From assembly GCF_007754155.1 (NCBI RefSeq), contig NZ_CP037423.1, positions 5,762,567 to 5,826,566 on the forward strand: a stretch of 64,000 bases of DNA. The letters are read 5' to 3'. Shown here one piece after another: positions 28,087-37,176 of the stretch. The position numbers were made by a program, and so were the translations under genes. The notes below the pieces were generated by a model that saw only the letters and a program-made list of their open reading frames with translations, searched no databases and was not told the origin of the DNA. This stretch comes from Stieleria neptunia. Its GTDB lineage: Bacteria; Planctomycetota; Planctomycetia; Pirellulales; Pirellulaceae. Position 1 is the stretch's first letter. Every line of letters starts with the position of its first letter.

Positions 28087-28677
28087 TCAGCAGTTCCTTG
28101 CGTCCATGTAAAAGTCCAGCGACACGGACTCTGATTGCGTCGATGAACTGGAAGAGCCTGTGTAGCTCCTATCACCAAAGCAATCGCCTCCAGGCGAAAC
28201 AGGCAAGTTGTAGGGATAGCCACTCGGTGTGTAGTAAATGAATTCCCCGTCTTGATATCGCGGCTGGCTGTTATTGGGCTTGAAGATCGCGTAATTGTCG
28301 ATTTCAACCGTGTTGTCGTAGGGCTGCCCAAATCTGTCGGTGCCATGCGTGCGCACCTCACCGGTAACAGGGATGTACATATTCAGCGGGCAATTGTCGG
28401 GGCGATCCGCTTGGTCTGTGTATGACACACCGGACTGCGACACCAGCCCTTCGATTGTTTCCTCGGACACCAGCGGGGAGCTGGGATATCTGTTCCAGGT
28501 GCTCCACGAAAACGTCAACCCGCTAATTGGTGCAGCAGGCCACCTACACCCGACGCCTGTTGTTGGGCAGCACGGTCCGTAGCTGGCTCGATAGTATCCG
28601 CAGCAGCAGTTATCCGACATTGCCGGGGCGCCATCGGCGAACAGAATCAGACCGTCGTTAAAAATCGGGAACGTCAT
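28087..28677 (-). CDS. Cys-rich putative tail-tip protein
   Basis: 196 residues from ATG 28677, which overlaps the upstream stop by one base (TGATG). The N-terminus includes MTFPIFNDGLILFADGAPAM then DNCCCGYYRASYGPCCP, a dense Cys cluster; the C-terminus is Ser-rich. Located downstream of the tape measure gene where tail-tip, fibre or receptor-binding proteins lie in siphophages. No family identified. Confidence 0.6.
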   Translation of the reverse strand: MTFPIFNDGLILFADGAPAMSDNCCCGYYRASYGPCCPTTGVGCRWPAAPISGLTFSWSTWNRYPSSPLVSEETIEGLVSQSGVSYTDQADRPDNCPLNMYIPVTGEVRTHGTDRFGQPYDNTVEIDNYAIFKPNNSQPRYQDGEFIYYTPSGYPYNLPVSPGGDCFGDRSYTGSSSSSTQSESVSLDFYMDARNC

Positions 28678-29528
28678 CAGCACTCAGTCCCCTCGATCAC
28701 CTCATCGTCCACGTTTTCGGTGCCGAATACCGTGACATTTTTTCGCTCGATGGTGATACCCGATTCGCCAACGATGAAATCGGTTACCACCTGGAGCGTT
28801 TTGGGCGCTGGCACCAACGCCTCGAATTTGTCCCCGGTCAGGATACAGTAGCCTTTGTCCCCGGTCTCCCGGTACGTCGTCGTGCTCAGTGGATCACTGA
28901 GGTTGATCGACGCCGCGAACTCGGTTCCATCCAGCGCGATCAACTTTGCGGTGGCCGTGCTCGGCGCTTGGCTGTCTTGCGTCAGCTCGTAGCGCCAGAG
29001 CGGCTGAAAACTGGACAGGTTTACGACCGCCCAATCGTCGTTGATTTTGTCGATGACCTTGTAACCGGAGCTGGCTGATAGCTTCCAGCGCTCCGGCGTT
29101 GATGGATCGATGAACGCATAGGCTCCATCGGTCGCGTCAGACAACCGAACAACGGCAGCACCACCGATCACGACCCGCCCAAAGTCATCATCAGGCGTGT
29201 CGTCCAGCACGATACCGAGAGAGGCGACGCTGTCGTGCCATGTCGGTCGATCAGCCTCGCACACGAAGTCCACCAGTGCCTCGCGTGGATTGAAATCATC
29301 GGCATCGGTGACTGAGAGAACGTCATCCCACACGACCGCCTCACCAATCTCGTAATCCTCCCCGCTGATGTTCATACATCGGAGGATGACTCGACCGAGG
29401 TTTGGAGCTGACGGCGATGTCGTGATCGCGGACGCATTGGCCACGACCTGTTGGATCAATCGATTCTGATGACTTGCAGAAGGCTGATCGCCAGCTTTCA
29501 CCAGTGGTATGTTTCTCGGTACTTTCAC
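28677..29528 (-). CDS. Putative minor tail protein
   Basis: 283 residues, beta-rich (YKVIDKINDDWAVVNLSSF, LIALDGTEFAASINLSDP). No enzyme motif. It lies between two other post-tape-measure genes and its stop overlaps the next ATG. Virion role inferred from position alone. Confidence 0.6.
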   Translation of the reverse strand: MKVPRNIPLVKAGDQPSASHQNRLIQQVVANASAITTSPSAPNLGRVILRCMNISGEDYEIGEAVVWDDVLSVTDADDFNPREALVDFVCEADRPTWHDSVASLGIVLDDTPDDDFGRVVIGGAAVVRLSDATDGAYAFIDPSTPERWKLSASSGYKVIDKINDDWAVVNLSSFQPLWRYELTQDSQAPSTATAKLIALDGTEFAASINLSDPLSTTTYRETGDKGYCILTGDKFEALVPAPKTLQVVTDFIVGESGITIERKNVTVFGTENVDDEVIEGTEC

Positions 29529-29537
29529 TGGTTGGTC

Positions 29538-30560
29538 CTAGCTGGGGGCTTTTGCTAAAGCGAGGTCATCCCAATCCGCTGCCGCGTAGACGGTGTGAAC
29601 GTGGTACCCTTCGACCACAACGACACTGCGTTTGCTGTTTCCGCCAGCCGCGCCGTCATCGGTTGGCCCGGCCACGTCGTCCAGCATCTGTTTGAAAGAG
29701 AACCAACCCACCTCGTGGCCCTTTTTGGTTACGCCCGGAATCGTTCCGATCGTTACGTTGTCCAGATTCGGCGATGCCAAGAAACTGAACGTCAGCAGCG
29801 GGTCTTTGTCTGCGATAATGTCACCGTCTGCGCCGAGAAACAGCAGCTCACCGGGAGCGAAGCCCGTCCCGGTTACGAATCCACCGACACCATCGGGTTT
29901 TTGAAACTGCCAATTCTGATTGACCGTCCCAGTCAGTCGAGCCAGTATTTTGGAATACTCGATCTCGGTGTCGACGTACTCGTACGCAATCCGACCCGTG
30001 ACGTTTACCCGGAGAGTCGGGATAACGATGTCCGATCCCCGTGGGGACATTCGATCGCCTTCCGGCTGCACATCGATCGCACCCCGGAAGTAGCGACACG
30101 GTTGAGCGGTAGCGGGGTCTCCCGCGAACGCTGGATAAACTCGCTCATTGGTCGACTGATAAAGTTTGATCGTCGCGCCGGTCGTCGACACGCTGACCTT
30201 CAGGCTACCTCCCACCAGCGGCGTGTCGCTGTAGTCGCCGGTGAGTTCCCAGCCGTTCAAAAATTGGTTGTCGTACGAGACCTCCTGAAGATTCAGATTG
30301 TCGTACGTATACAGGTCGGCCAAACTCCCATCGTCACCAGCAGCAAGCAACGCAGCGCGGCAAGTCTGAGGGCTGCTGTCGCCCTGCACTTTCCACGTCC
30401 GGCTCGCGCGTCCCGAGCTGCGGGTGCTCGCTCCGGATCGACCGCGCAACTCGGTGATGTAGAGGCCGTTTTTGACGATGACGTCGTTGTAGACTCCATC
30501 ATCCAGGTCGGAATTGAGATTCCCAAAGCTTGATGCGACTGGGTCAGTGATCGTTGCCAT
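29538..30560 (-). CDS. Putative distal tail protein sharing N-terminus with tail tube
   Basis: 340 residues; its start shares a base with the tape measure stop. The opening MATITDPVASSFGNL is nearly the same as that of the tail-tube candidate at 34673-35230 (MATITDPVAAQFGKL), though the rest differs. Tail-tube and distal-tail proteins are known to share a fold, so this protein, directly downstream of the tape measure, could be the distal tail (Dit-like) protein. Mature part includes YEYVDTEIEYSKILARLTG and a C-terminal basic end. Confidence 0.6.
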   Translation of the reverse strand: MATITDPVASSFGNLNSDLDDGVYNDVIVKNGLYITELRGRSGASTRSSGRASRTWKVQGDSSPQTCRAALLAAGDDGSLADLYTYDNLNLQEVSYDNQFLNGWELTGDYSDTPLVGGSLKVSVSTTGATIKLYQSTNERVYPAFAGDPATAQPCRYFRGAIDVQPEGDRMSPRGSDIVIPTLRVNVTGRIAYEYVDTEIEYSKILARLTGTVNQNWQFQKPDGVGGFVTGTGFAPGELLFLGADGDIIADKDPLLTFSFLASPNLDNVTIGTIPGVTKKGHEVGWFSFKQMLDDVAGPTDDGAAGGNSKRSVVVVEGYHVHTVYAAADWDDLALAKAPS

Positions 30561-33187
30561 TATTCAGCGTACCCGCCTTGTTTCTTGGTTAGCACTTTCG
30601 TATTGGTCGCAATCGCTGAGAGCTTCTCTAGCTGCCGCTCCTGCACGCTTCCAAACGCATTGAGTGATTGAGCCCCAACGGCAAAGCCCGACGTCGTGGA
30701 CAGCTCTGGGGCTCTGAAATCCGATCTTGCGCGTTCTGGCCGTTGCGACTCCTGCTTGATCCGCTCTTCCTCTTGCTCTTTGGCAATGCGGATCTGTTCT
30801 TGTTGATCTGCGAAATCCTTTCGGGATGCCTTCTCGGCGCTGTCAGCAATTTTCGGATCCAATACACCCTGTTTTTCCAGGAATCTGATTCGGTCTACTT
30901 CGTCCTGGAGTTTCTCGTGGGCGGTCTTCATCGCCTCCGCGATCGCCTCGGCCTCGCGCCGTAACTGATCAGCAGCTTGATCCCGCTCGCCTCTCGCGCG
31001 TTCTTTGGCTTTCGCTGCGTCGTCGTCATCGATGATGCCCGCAGCCAGATCAGCATCAATCTGTCTTGATACTCGGGCGAACACCTCAGATGGCCCCACA
31101 CCCTGATCGGACAACTGGCCCGCGCGCTCAAATACCGCGTCGACTCGTTCGTCTTGCCGCTTTTGGGTTTGCTCCTGTTGTTTCTTCAGATCACGCAGGG
31201 CTCGCGTTCTCTTAAGCAACAATTCGATCTGCTGTTTTTCCAGATCCATGCTTCGGATTGCGGAATCTTCGGCAGCATCCTTGCCCTGAGTGATCGCAAT
31301 CCGCTCTTGTTCCAGCGCCGCCAATCGCGATTTCAACAGATCGTCACGGCGCTGGGCGATCGCTTCGGCGTCATCCGCACCGTCATCGGCGCCCGGCGCT
31401 GCCAGACCGGTCAGCGAATCAAGGATGCCTTTACGCTTTTCGGCTTCTCCCGTTCGTTCCTCATCGGCTGCCAGTGATTGCCGGATCGCCGCCAGTTCAG
31501 CCTCTGCGCCTTCGACGTTCGCACTGATGTCGAAACTGCCACCGATGTTTGAAATTTTGCCGACGATGCCTTGGATGCGGTCCAAGATCTTCCACGGGCG
31601 GATAAACATGTCCACGAGGATACCGACACTGTCGAGAGAGATCGAAATCAGCTCCCCAAAGAATCGTTTGACGAATCCGAGGAACCCGACAAACGCGGTT
31701 TTCGAAAGTGAGACGGCTCCTTGTATGCCCCGATACCAGATGAGCCTGATAGACGCCCACAGGGCTCGTGAGAGCTGCTCTGTATCGCCCGAACCGATCA
31801 CCGCGCGAATTGTGTCGAAAACTTGCGAAAACGTGTCGGCGACGCCCCCAAGGGCTCCTTTTATGACGTCGAACGTCCCGGCGAAGTTGAACGCCTTTAC
31901 CGCTGCGATCGCCATCATTCCAACGAGAACGCCTATGGCAGCCGTGACGCCGAGGATGATAAGCGTGATCGGCGCGAATGCGATCGAGACAGCGGTGCCA
32001 GCCGCAGCGGCAACAGCGCTAAAAATCCCCATCGCTACCGTACCGAGTGCGATCTCTCCAGTGAGTACAGCGGCAATGCCTCCCAGCGCGGTGTAGACAC
32101 CAGTCAAGAACGCCGCCACCGTCGCGTTGGCAGCCTCCGCCGCAGCTAGCAGCGTCATCCCAGCAGCAAGCCCGGCAGTCGTACCGGTTGCAAACGCCAT
32201 CGCCCCGGAAACCGACAGCACCACCGCTTCGAAAATACCGAGAAGCGCCGACGCTGCTCCGGAGACGAAACTCGCAAGCGACATCGCACCAGTGACCAAG
32301 CCTAAACCAATCGCAGCAATCTTCGCCGCTCCGGCAAATGCCAACAGGCCACCACCGGCAAGTCCGACAGTGGCGATCAACGCAAAGACACCACGCACCA
32401 CGCCCTCATTCTCTCGGGCGAACCCAACCAAGAATTTCGACGCGTCGGACACAGTATTTGCGATGTCGGTGAACGCGGGGGCGAGTGCTCCGCCGATCGT
32501 CAGCGTGACTGATTTGATGACCGACTGAACGCGGTTCATTGCGTCCGTCAATTCGGCTGCCGCCTTGGTGTCGTCTTCGCTCAGCACCCGACCGAGTGAA
32601 TCGGCCTCGTCGATTAAGCCCCGGATGCCCTCAGCCCCCAACGCGAGCAAGGGAAGCATTTCCCGACCAGCACGCCCAAAGATCTTCTGAGCCAATGCGC
32701 CACGCAAAGACGTGTCCTCGACGGCGGCTAAGCCGTCAGCGACTTTCAGCAACTGATCTTCCGGGGACAGGCCGTTAACATCCTGAAATGTGATTCCCAA
32801 GCGTCCGTAGGCGTCCACAGCCTCACCGGATCCACGAGACAGATCCAGCATCGAACGCGACAGTCCAAACATCGAACGTTCAACCGCCCCCAGGTTCGCC
32901 CCTGACTGCTCCGCGGCGAACCCCAGCCCCGAGAGCGTCTGAACCGCCACGCCCGTCCGTGCGCTCATCTTGTCGATTTCGTCGCCAGTGGACGCGAATG
33001 TCTTAGCCAACGCACCGAACACTCCGGCGCTCGCCAGCGACGACGCAGTCAAGATTCCACCGAGTCGACCAACGGAACCCGCGAACCGATTGATACGGCC
33101 CTGCATTCCACGGATGCCCTGTTCCAGGCGATCGCGAATTGAAACCTCAACGAATGCGTCGCCCGCTTTGATTCCTCGTCTGTTCAT
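30560..33187 (-). CDS. Tail tape measure protein
   Basis: 875 residues, the longest prophage protein. Residues 60-260 match the TP901-type tape measure core (IDKMSARTGVAVQTLSGLGF, LGITFQDVNGLSPEDQLLKV, FGRAGREMLPLLALGAEGI). Residues 260-440 are Ala/Gly-rich hydrophobic helices, as usual for tape measures; the last 300 residues are coiled coil (RALRDLKKQQEQTQKRQDER). It sets tail length and is ejected with DNA. At about 0.15 nm per residue a tail near 130 nm would be expected; this is a family rule of thumb. Confidence 0.92.
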   Translation of the reverse strand: MNRRGIKAGDAFVEVSIRDRLEQGIRGMQGRINRFAGSVGRLGGILTASSLASAGVFGALAKTFASTGDEIDKMSARTGVAVQTLSGLGFAAEQSGANLGAVERSMFGLSRSMLDLSRGSGEAVDAYGRLGITFQDVNGLSPEDQLLKVADGLAAVEDTSLRGALAQKIFGRAGREMLPLLALGAEGIRGLIDEADSLGRVLSEDDTKAAAELTDAMNRVQSVIKSVTLTIGGALAPAFTDIANTVSDASKFLVGFARENEGVVRGVFALIATVGLAGGGLLAFAGAAKIAAIGLGLVTGAMSLASFVSGAASALLGIFEAVVLSVSGAMAFATGTTAGLAAGMTLLAAAEAANATVAAFLTGVYTALGGIAAVLTGEIALGTVAMGIFSAVAAAAGTAVSIAFAPITLIILGVTAAIGVLVGMMAIAAVKAFNFAGTFDVIKGALGGVADTFSQVFDTIRAVIGSGDTEQLSRALWASIRLIWYRGIQGAVSLSKTAFVGFLGFVKRFFGELISISLDSVGILVDMFIRPWKILDRIQGIVGKISNIGGSFDISANVEGAEAELAAIRQSLAADEERTGEAEKRKGILDSLTGLAAPGADDGADDAEAIAQRRDDLLKSRLAALEQERIAITQGKDAAEDSAIRSMDLEKQQIELLLKRTRALRDLKKQQEQTQKRQDERVDAVFERAGQLSDQGVGPSEVFARVSRQIDADLAAGIIDDDDAAKAKERARGERDQAADQLRREAEAIAEAMKTAHEKLQDEVDRIRFLEKQGVLDPKIADSAEKASRKDFADQQEQIRIAKEQEEERIKQESQRPERARSDFRAPELSTTSGFAVGAQSLNAFGSVQERQLEKLSAIATNTKVLTKKQGGYAE

Positions 33188-33196
33188 TCTGTGCCC

Positions 33197-33727
33197 TTAA
33201 TTGAGGATTCCGTGCCATTCTGTCGGGATGGTTCCCGCTTCGACCTCTTCTTCCAGCGACACGCCGGAGAATGGACGTGGCTCGACCCTCGCTGTACGGA
33301 TACGCTTTTTCTTGCGGCTTGATGGACGACTGCGGCGCGTGATTGCGTACCAGGTCGACCCGTCGTAGCTTTCCTCTGGAATGCGGATCGTTCCGCCGAT
33401 CTCCAGAGTTCCGGGCACCGTCCCGTCGACCGGTTCGATCAACGATTGCCGCTTGTTCAACAGAACGGGACCGACGACGACTGAGTGTTGCTGTTGGTCA
33501 TAGGCAAACAGAATCGTTCGCAGCGATGCAAACCCGGTCGTGTGTGCCGATGGAGGCTGCCCTGGCTTACTCGGTCGCCTGCGTTTCCGAATCTTAGAAC
33601 GCATGCGCCGACGGATGTACGACCCAACACGCGAAAGCGCCCGGCGCTCTTTGCTCTCCAGCTGATTCCGGATCTTGTCCGAATCGAAGAAGTTGGCTTT
33701 TGAAACTTTGAAGTCGAGTCCGATCAT
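33197..33727 (-). CDS. Putative tail completion / minor tail protein
   Basis: 176 residues with a very basic middle (RRRMRSKIRKRRRPSKPGQP) and a segment LLNKRQSLIEPVDGTVPGTL. Basic, DNA- or tube-contacting proteins of this size occur among HK97 gp10-like tail completion proteins, but here the gene sits between the chaperone and the tape measure. Its ATG overlaps the stop of the minus-one frame of the chaperone (ATGA), which proves that frame is translated territory. Confidence 0.6.
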   Translation of the reverse strand: MIGLDFKVSKANFFDSDKIRNQLESKERRALSRVGSYIRRRMRSKIRKRRRPSKPGQPPSAHTTGFASLRTILFAYDQQQHSVVVGPVLLNKRQSLIEPVDGTVPGTLEIGGTIRIPEESYDGSTWYAITRRSRPSSRKKKRIRTARVEPRPFSGVSLEEEVEAGTIPTEWHGILN

Positions 33728-34104
33728 TGGAAGTCTGACGCGTCGCGGTACGGGTGAAAGTCGAGCATGGATTTACCTTGGTTGCCCAGCACCGCCATCA
33801 TTCGCGCTGCCGGGTCCCAGTTCTGCTTCCGCGCCTCAACCGCTGCCGCGTGCAACTCCCGGAGGGTCCATGGCCAAGGATCTACTCTGGCGATGGCGCT
33901 GAGTTCTGCGACCCACTGCCACTGCTCGGTTGCGGTTTGGTCGGCTCGGGGATCATCGACAATACGGCCGCTGTCCCCTCGTCTAGCTGCCTCTCGAATT
34001 CGCCGGAGTCGATCAATTCCAGCAAACGCTCCTGCCCAGCTTTGATCGATTCGATCTGCTTCCGAGCGAGAATCGCCATCGCGGTTTGGCCTAACTTCTG
34101 GAAA
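33724..34104 (-). CDS. Minus-one frame part of tail assembly chaperone (gpGT-like)
   Basis: An open frame without any usable start codon, ending in TRELHAAAVEARKQ-type sequence (WTLRELHAAAVEARKQNW, ARMMAVLGN), typical of the second chaperone domain. It ends at TGA 33726-33724, overlapping the next ATG. It lies in the -1 frame relative to the 33882-34385 gene and both frames stay open upstream. The slippery tract GAAAATTTTTTCC on the minus strand (34112 to 34100) contains the heptamers A-AAT-TTT and T-TTT-TTC in the zero frame. A slip there gives a 220-residue fusion. Confidence 0.75.
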   Translation of the reverse strand, partial: FPEVRPNRDGDSRSEADRIDQSWAGAFAGIDRLRRIREAARRGDSGRIVDDPRADQTATEQWQWVAELSAIARVDPWPWTLRELHAAAVEARKQNWDPAARMMAVLGNQGKSMLDFHPYRDASDFQ

Positions 34105-34385
34105 AAATTTTCCGTCTCCGCGAGTAACGCGATGGACGCCTGATCGGCAAACCCATCTCCATAGAGTCGCTGTTCAAATTCGTCCGCGCCGATGCTCGCC
34201 TCCTTGGCTTGCTCTTCGCACAAGAGGAACAGATACGTCAGACGCTCCGTCAGAGACGAGATCAGGTACTGATACTGCGTCGGGTGGAACAAATCGATTC
34301 CGATACGCTCCCTGATCGCGCGGACACGCTGAAGCGACAGGGCGACGGTCCACTGCTGACCCATGTTGTCCTTAAACGTTTTCAT
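33882..34385 (-). CDS. Tail assembly chaperone, zero-frame product (gpG-like)
   Basis: 167 residues from ATG 34385 (MKTFKDNMGQQWTVALS); earlier starts lie inside the preceding gene. Helical, acidic end; the last residues (KPQPSSGSGSQNSAPSPE) look like a disordered tail. Located between tail tube and tape measure, the standard place of the G/T chaperones that load the tape measure. A canonical -1 slippery tract occurs at codons 92-95, so a longer GT form is predicted. Confidence 0.75.
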   Translation of the reverse strand: MKTFKDNMGQQWTVALSLQRVRAIRERIGIDLFHPTQYQYLISSLTERLTYLFLLCEEQAKEASIGADEFEQRLYGDGFADQASIALLAETENFFQKLGQTAMAILARKQIESIKAGQERLLELIDSGEFERQLDEGTAAVLSMIPEPTKPQPSSGSGSQNSAPSPE

Positions 34386-34623
34386 TCGGTTCCTGTTCTT
34401 GATCGCTTGGGGGGGATTGCTTCGGCGTGTTCGCTGCGTCCTCGAATGACTGATAGAGCGCCCCGCCAATCCAGATGGTTTGGCCGGGCAACATGTCTTT
34501 CGTCAGACGGTCGATCCGCGCCACGGTGGCGCTGTCGCCGATGCGCTTCGCCAGTTGGCTGAGTCGCCAGATTTCAACCTCCACGTGTGGACTGACGGTG
34601 GCGACTTTGCGTTCTTTTGCCAT
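34372..34623 (-). CDS. Small protein between tail tube and chaperone
   Basis: 83 residues from ATG 34623 (MAKERKVATVSPHVEVEIWR). The C-terminus is acidic and Gln/Pro-rich. Overlaps the chaperone start by 14 bp. No family recognised; possibly a further chaperone or tail component, by position. Confidence 0.55.
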   Translation of the reverse strand: MAKERKVATVSPHVEVEIWRLSQLAKRIGDSATVARIDRLTKDMLPGQTIWIGGALYQSFEDAANTPKQSPPSDQEQEPNENV

Positions 34624-34672
34624 TCCAGTTCTCCGGTTGGCGGTGACGGTCAGGGGTACTGTCAGGAGCGGG

Positions 34673-35230
34673 CTACGCGGAAACCGGATCGGTTCCGCCG
34701 GTCGCAACGACGACGTCTTGATCCGTCTCCAGATTCCCCAATTCGTCGATGGCTTCCGCCATGCCGAAATTGAATGTGGTCAACACCGGGTCAGCACCGT
34801 TGCCGCCGTTCGGTGTTTCCCCAAACAACACGGGCGCGACCACACCGCGAGCGTTTGCCACCGACAACTCGTCTGACAGGATCAGAATCCTCATCAGGGT
34901 GCCGTTTCGCTGTGCGCTCTTCAACGCAGCGTAGACAGCGTCGGCCGAACGTTTGCGAACGTACTCGAAACTGCCGCTAAAACCTGAGAACCCAGGTGTG
35001 TTGAAGTTGTAGTCTCCAATTTCGACACTCCCCAATCCGGGGCCGTCTGTGTACTGAAGATTCCGGTGCGGGATTTCGACCCATGCGGCTGCCTCATCGC
35101 TCAGTGAGTCATCGGTGTACCCGCCGCTCAGAAGCGTTTTGTCGTAATACATCTTCTGCTCGCGTCCGCTGTACCCGCCTCGGGTCAGCTTGCCGAACTG
35201 TGCTGCTACCGGATCAGTGATTGTTGCCAT
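34673..35230 (-). CDS. Putative major tail tube protein
   Basis: 185 residues from ATG 35230. Beta-rich (EIGDYNFNTPGFSGFSGSFE, ILILSDELSVANARGVV) and at the gene position of tail tube proteins, between connector genes and the chaperone. Shares its first 15 residues, with changes, with the 29538-30560 protein. Assignment rests on size, order and this likeness. Confidence 0.65.
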   Translation of the reverse strand: MATITDPVAAQFGKLTRGGYSGREQKMYYDKTLLSGGYTDDSLSDEAAAWVEIPHRNLQYTDGPGLGSVEIGDYNFNTPGFSGFSGSFEYVRKRSADAVYAALKSAQRNGTLMRILILSDELSVANARGVVAPVLFGETPNGGNGADPVLTTFNFGMAEAIDELGNLETDQDVVVATGGTDPVSA

Positions 35231-35284
35231 GACTATCGGTCCTTTTGTTTTCACGCGAGCGGCGCCCGCGATCGGGGGTGATGG

Positions 35285-35794
35285 TTAAGGGTTGGTTCGG
35301 TCGAGAGTGTCGTAGTAGCTGAGGCGAATCAGGGAGAGGTAAACATTTGAGTTGTAAAGACGATCAACATCCAACGTGACGCTATCAAGCGACCTGAACG
35401 CAAAGTTTTCGCTCCCGAGCTTCGTCATCTGCCCAGTCGGTGACCATAGCTCGATGATCTCTTGCGCCAACGCGTCCAGCTCGTCGGCTTCTTCTTTTCG
35501 TTGTTGCCGGAAATCGCTTTTGGTTTTCCCGGCGCCCTGTTGCAGCGGCGAGAGGTTTCCTAACACTCCCACCTCAACAACGATGATTCGTTCATTGACC
35601 GCGCCCTCGCTGGCATCGATCGATTGCGTTCCGTTCCGGACGACGATCAGCCGTTTGTTTTCGTACTCCTCGATCTCCTCACGCGAGTAATCAACGATCA
35701 GGCAGGTCTCTACCGTCTCGTCCTCAAACCCGCTCTGAAGCAACACCGCGAGGTTGTCGCGGAATCTCGATCGTCGAAAGTATTGGGCGTCCAT
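35285..35794 (-). CDS. Putative tail terminator / head-tail connector
   Basis: 169 residues; alpha/beta with YFRRSRFRDNLAVLLQSGF at the start and SLDSVTLDVDRLYNSNVYLS near the end. In siphophages the tail terminator gene sits directly before the tail tube, as here. No sequence family identified with certainty. Confidence 0.55.
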   Translation of the reverse strand: MDAQYFRRSRFRDNLAVLLQSGFEDETVETCLIVDYSREEIEEYENKRLIVVRNGTQSIDASEGAVNERIIVVEVGVLGNLSPLQQGAGKTKSDFRQQRKEEADELDALAQEIIELWSPTGQMTKLGSENFAFRSLDSVTLDVDRLYNSNVYLSLIRLSYYDTLDRTNP

Positions 35795-35796
35795 GG

Positions 35797-36177
35797 TCAG
35801 CTAGCGCTCTGTCGTAACGTCGTGTGGATTCGGTACGAGACGCGTCGTGCGTCCGACCATCGCCAGCCCGTGGGGTTCAGACTGGGGATCACGTCGTAGA
35901 CCGCCCCGCCCACATCAGTGATCGTCGCGCCCACGCTGGGCTCAACGGTCTCCTCTGTGTCCGGATCGATCATCAGTGCCCGGCGAACGATCCAATCGAC
36001 CGTGCGGACCTCGGTGTACACATCGCCGTCAGACTGCACCGCATCAAACCGGGACTGTCCACGCACCGCCTGTTCGATGGCGATGGTGAGATCACCGAAC
36101 TGATACGTCACGGCCTCCCCTGCGGCGCCCTCCAGGACGTCCGCGTGTAACGACAATGCATCATCGATCAGTGACAT
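35797..36177 (-). CDS. Putative head closure / connector protein
   Basis: 126 residues, two bp from the next gene. Pattern of strands with WIVRRALMIDPDTEETVEPS and GGAVYDVIPSLNPTGWRW, similar in outline to small head-closure (stopper) proteins that follow the capsid gene. Positional assignment. Confidence 0.55.
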   Translation of the reverse strand: MSLIDDALSLHADVLEGAAGEAVTYQFGDLTIAIEQAVRGQSRFDAVQSDGDVYTEVRTVDWIVRRALMIDPDTEETVEPSVGATITDVGGAVYDVIPSLNPTGWRWSDARRVSYRIHTTLRQSAS

Positions 36178-36181
36178 CGGC

Positions 36182-37120
36182 TTACGCGGCTACCGTGAGG
36201 AGCGCCTCGGTGTCGGTGATCTGATCCGTCACGACGATTGGCACGCCGTGCGCCTCCGTCGGGAACGGTGCCTCAGCCCCAGTGGCATTGGTCGCGGTTC
36301 GCGACTGTTGCAACTGTTTTTGGCTGCGTCGGCTCATCGCGAATGCGTTGGGCTTGCGTCCCGCCGGGAACAGGGCGAACAACTCGGACAACAGGTCATC
36401 GGTGAGTCCCTTGCCGCTGTCGGCGGTCAGGTTGCAGATCCGCCCCAAGTCTAATGTCGTCGAGATTTGCAGGCCGCCGTAGAACAGGATCGGGGTTCGC
36501 ATCGCGTCGTAGACGCCGGTTGCAGATCCATCCAGCACGGTCGGGAACTCTTCGCCGATCTCGATCCGCCCGTTGGCACCGTACACGACGCTCACAGCGG
36601 GCTCACCGATTCGGATGGCCCAGACGGACGAAGCCGTGTTGGCGGTTGTGCCAGCGGCGTTGATGACCATCGAATCGTCCGAGTCGTCGCACGTCGTTTC
36701 ATTGGCGAAGCCCCCAAAGCCATCCGCGTCTTGGCCGGTGCCGTAAACGATTTGCTTTTCGAAGTCCGCGAAGGCTGCCATCAAGTGATCTTTGGCTTCA
36801 CGGGTTCGCAGCGCGTCACCGTTCTTGGACTTCAGGAGTCCCATATCGATCGAGAACCCGGCGTCGAACAGCTTGAGCGCCTTGACGACCTTGGTGTACG
36901 TGGCCTTCTTGTTTTCGCGGCCGTCGTTGATCGCACGGAAGCCCGTCGTGGGCGCCGCGGTTTTCTTCAACCACTCGTGGCTGGTGTCGTTGGACGCTTC
37001 GATTGCTGAGAGTGCCGCCAATAGTGGCGCGTCCTCCAGCAGTTCCGAAACTTCGATGTCGGAGATGTTGCCGTCGCCCAGTTGCAACAGCTCGGTTGTG
37101 GTGACGAATGCGTTAGCCAT
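36182..37120 (-). CDS. Major capsid protein
   Basis: 312 residues, directly after the protease/scaffold gene and before the connectors. Contains a helical start (TTELLQLGDGNISDIEVSEL), KNGDALRTREAKDHLMAAF, IVYGTGQDADGFGGFANETT, and a C-terminal RRSQKQLQQSRTATNATGAE region then VVTDQITDTEALLTV, the end pattern of HK97-fold capsid proteins that cite a date of beta-strand contact. Coat role inferred from order and these features; size is in the usual 300-350 range. Confidence 0.8.
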   Translation of the reverse strand: MANAFVTTTELLQLGDGNISDIEVSELLEDAPLLAALSAIEASNDTSHEWLKKTAAPTTGFRAINDGRENKKATYTKVVKALKLFDAGFSIDMGLLKSKNGDALRTREAKDHLMAAFADFEKQIVYGTGQDADGFGGFANETTCDDSDDSMVINAAGTTANTASSVWAIRIGEPAVSVVYGANGRIEIGEEFPTVLDGSATGVYDAMRTPILFYGGLQISTTLDLGRICNLTADSGKGLTDDLLSELFALFPAGRKPNAFAMSRRSQKQLQQSRTATNATGAEAPFPTEAHGVPIVVTDQITDTEALLTVAA

Positions 37121-37176
37121 CGTTCGATTTTCCTTGGTTCAAAAGTGGTTTGTTGTGAATGCCCGCTATCGACGGG

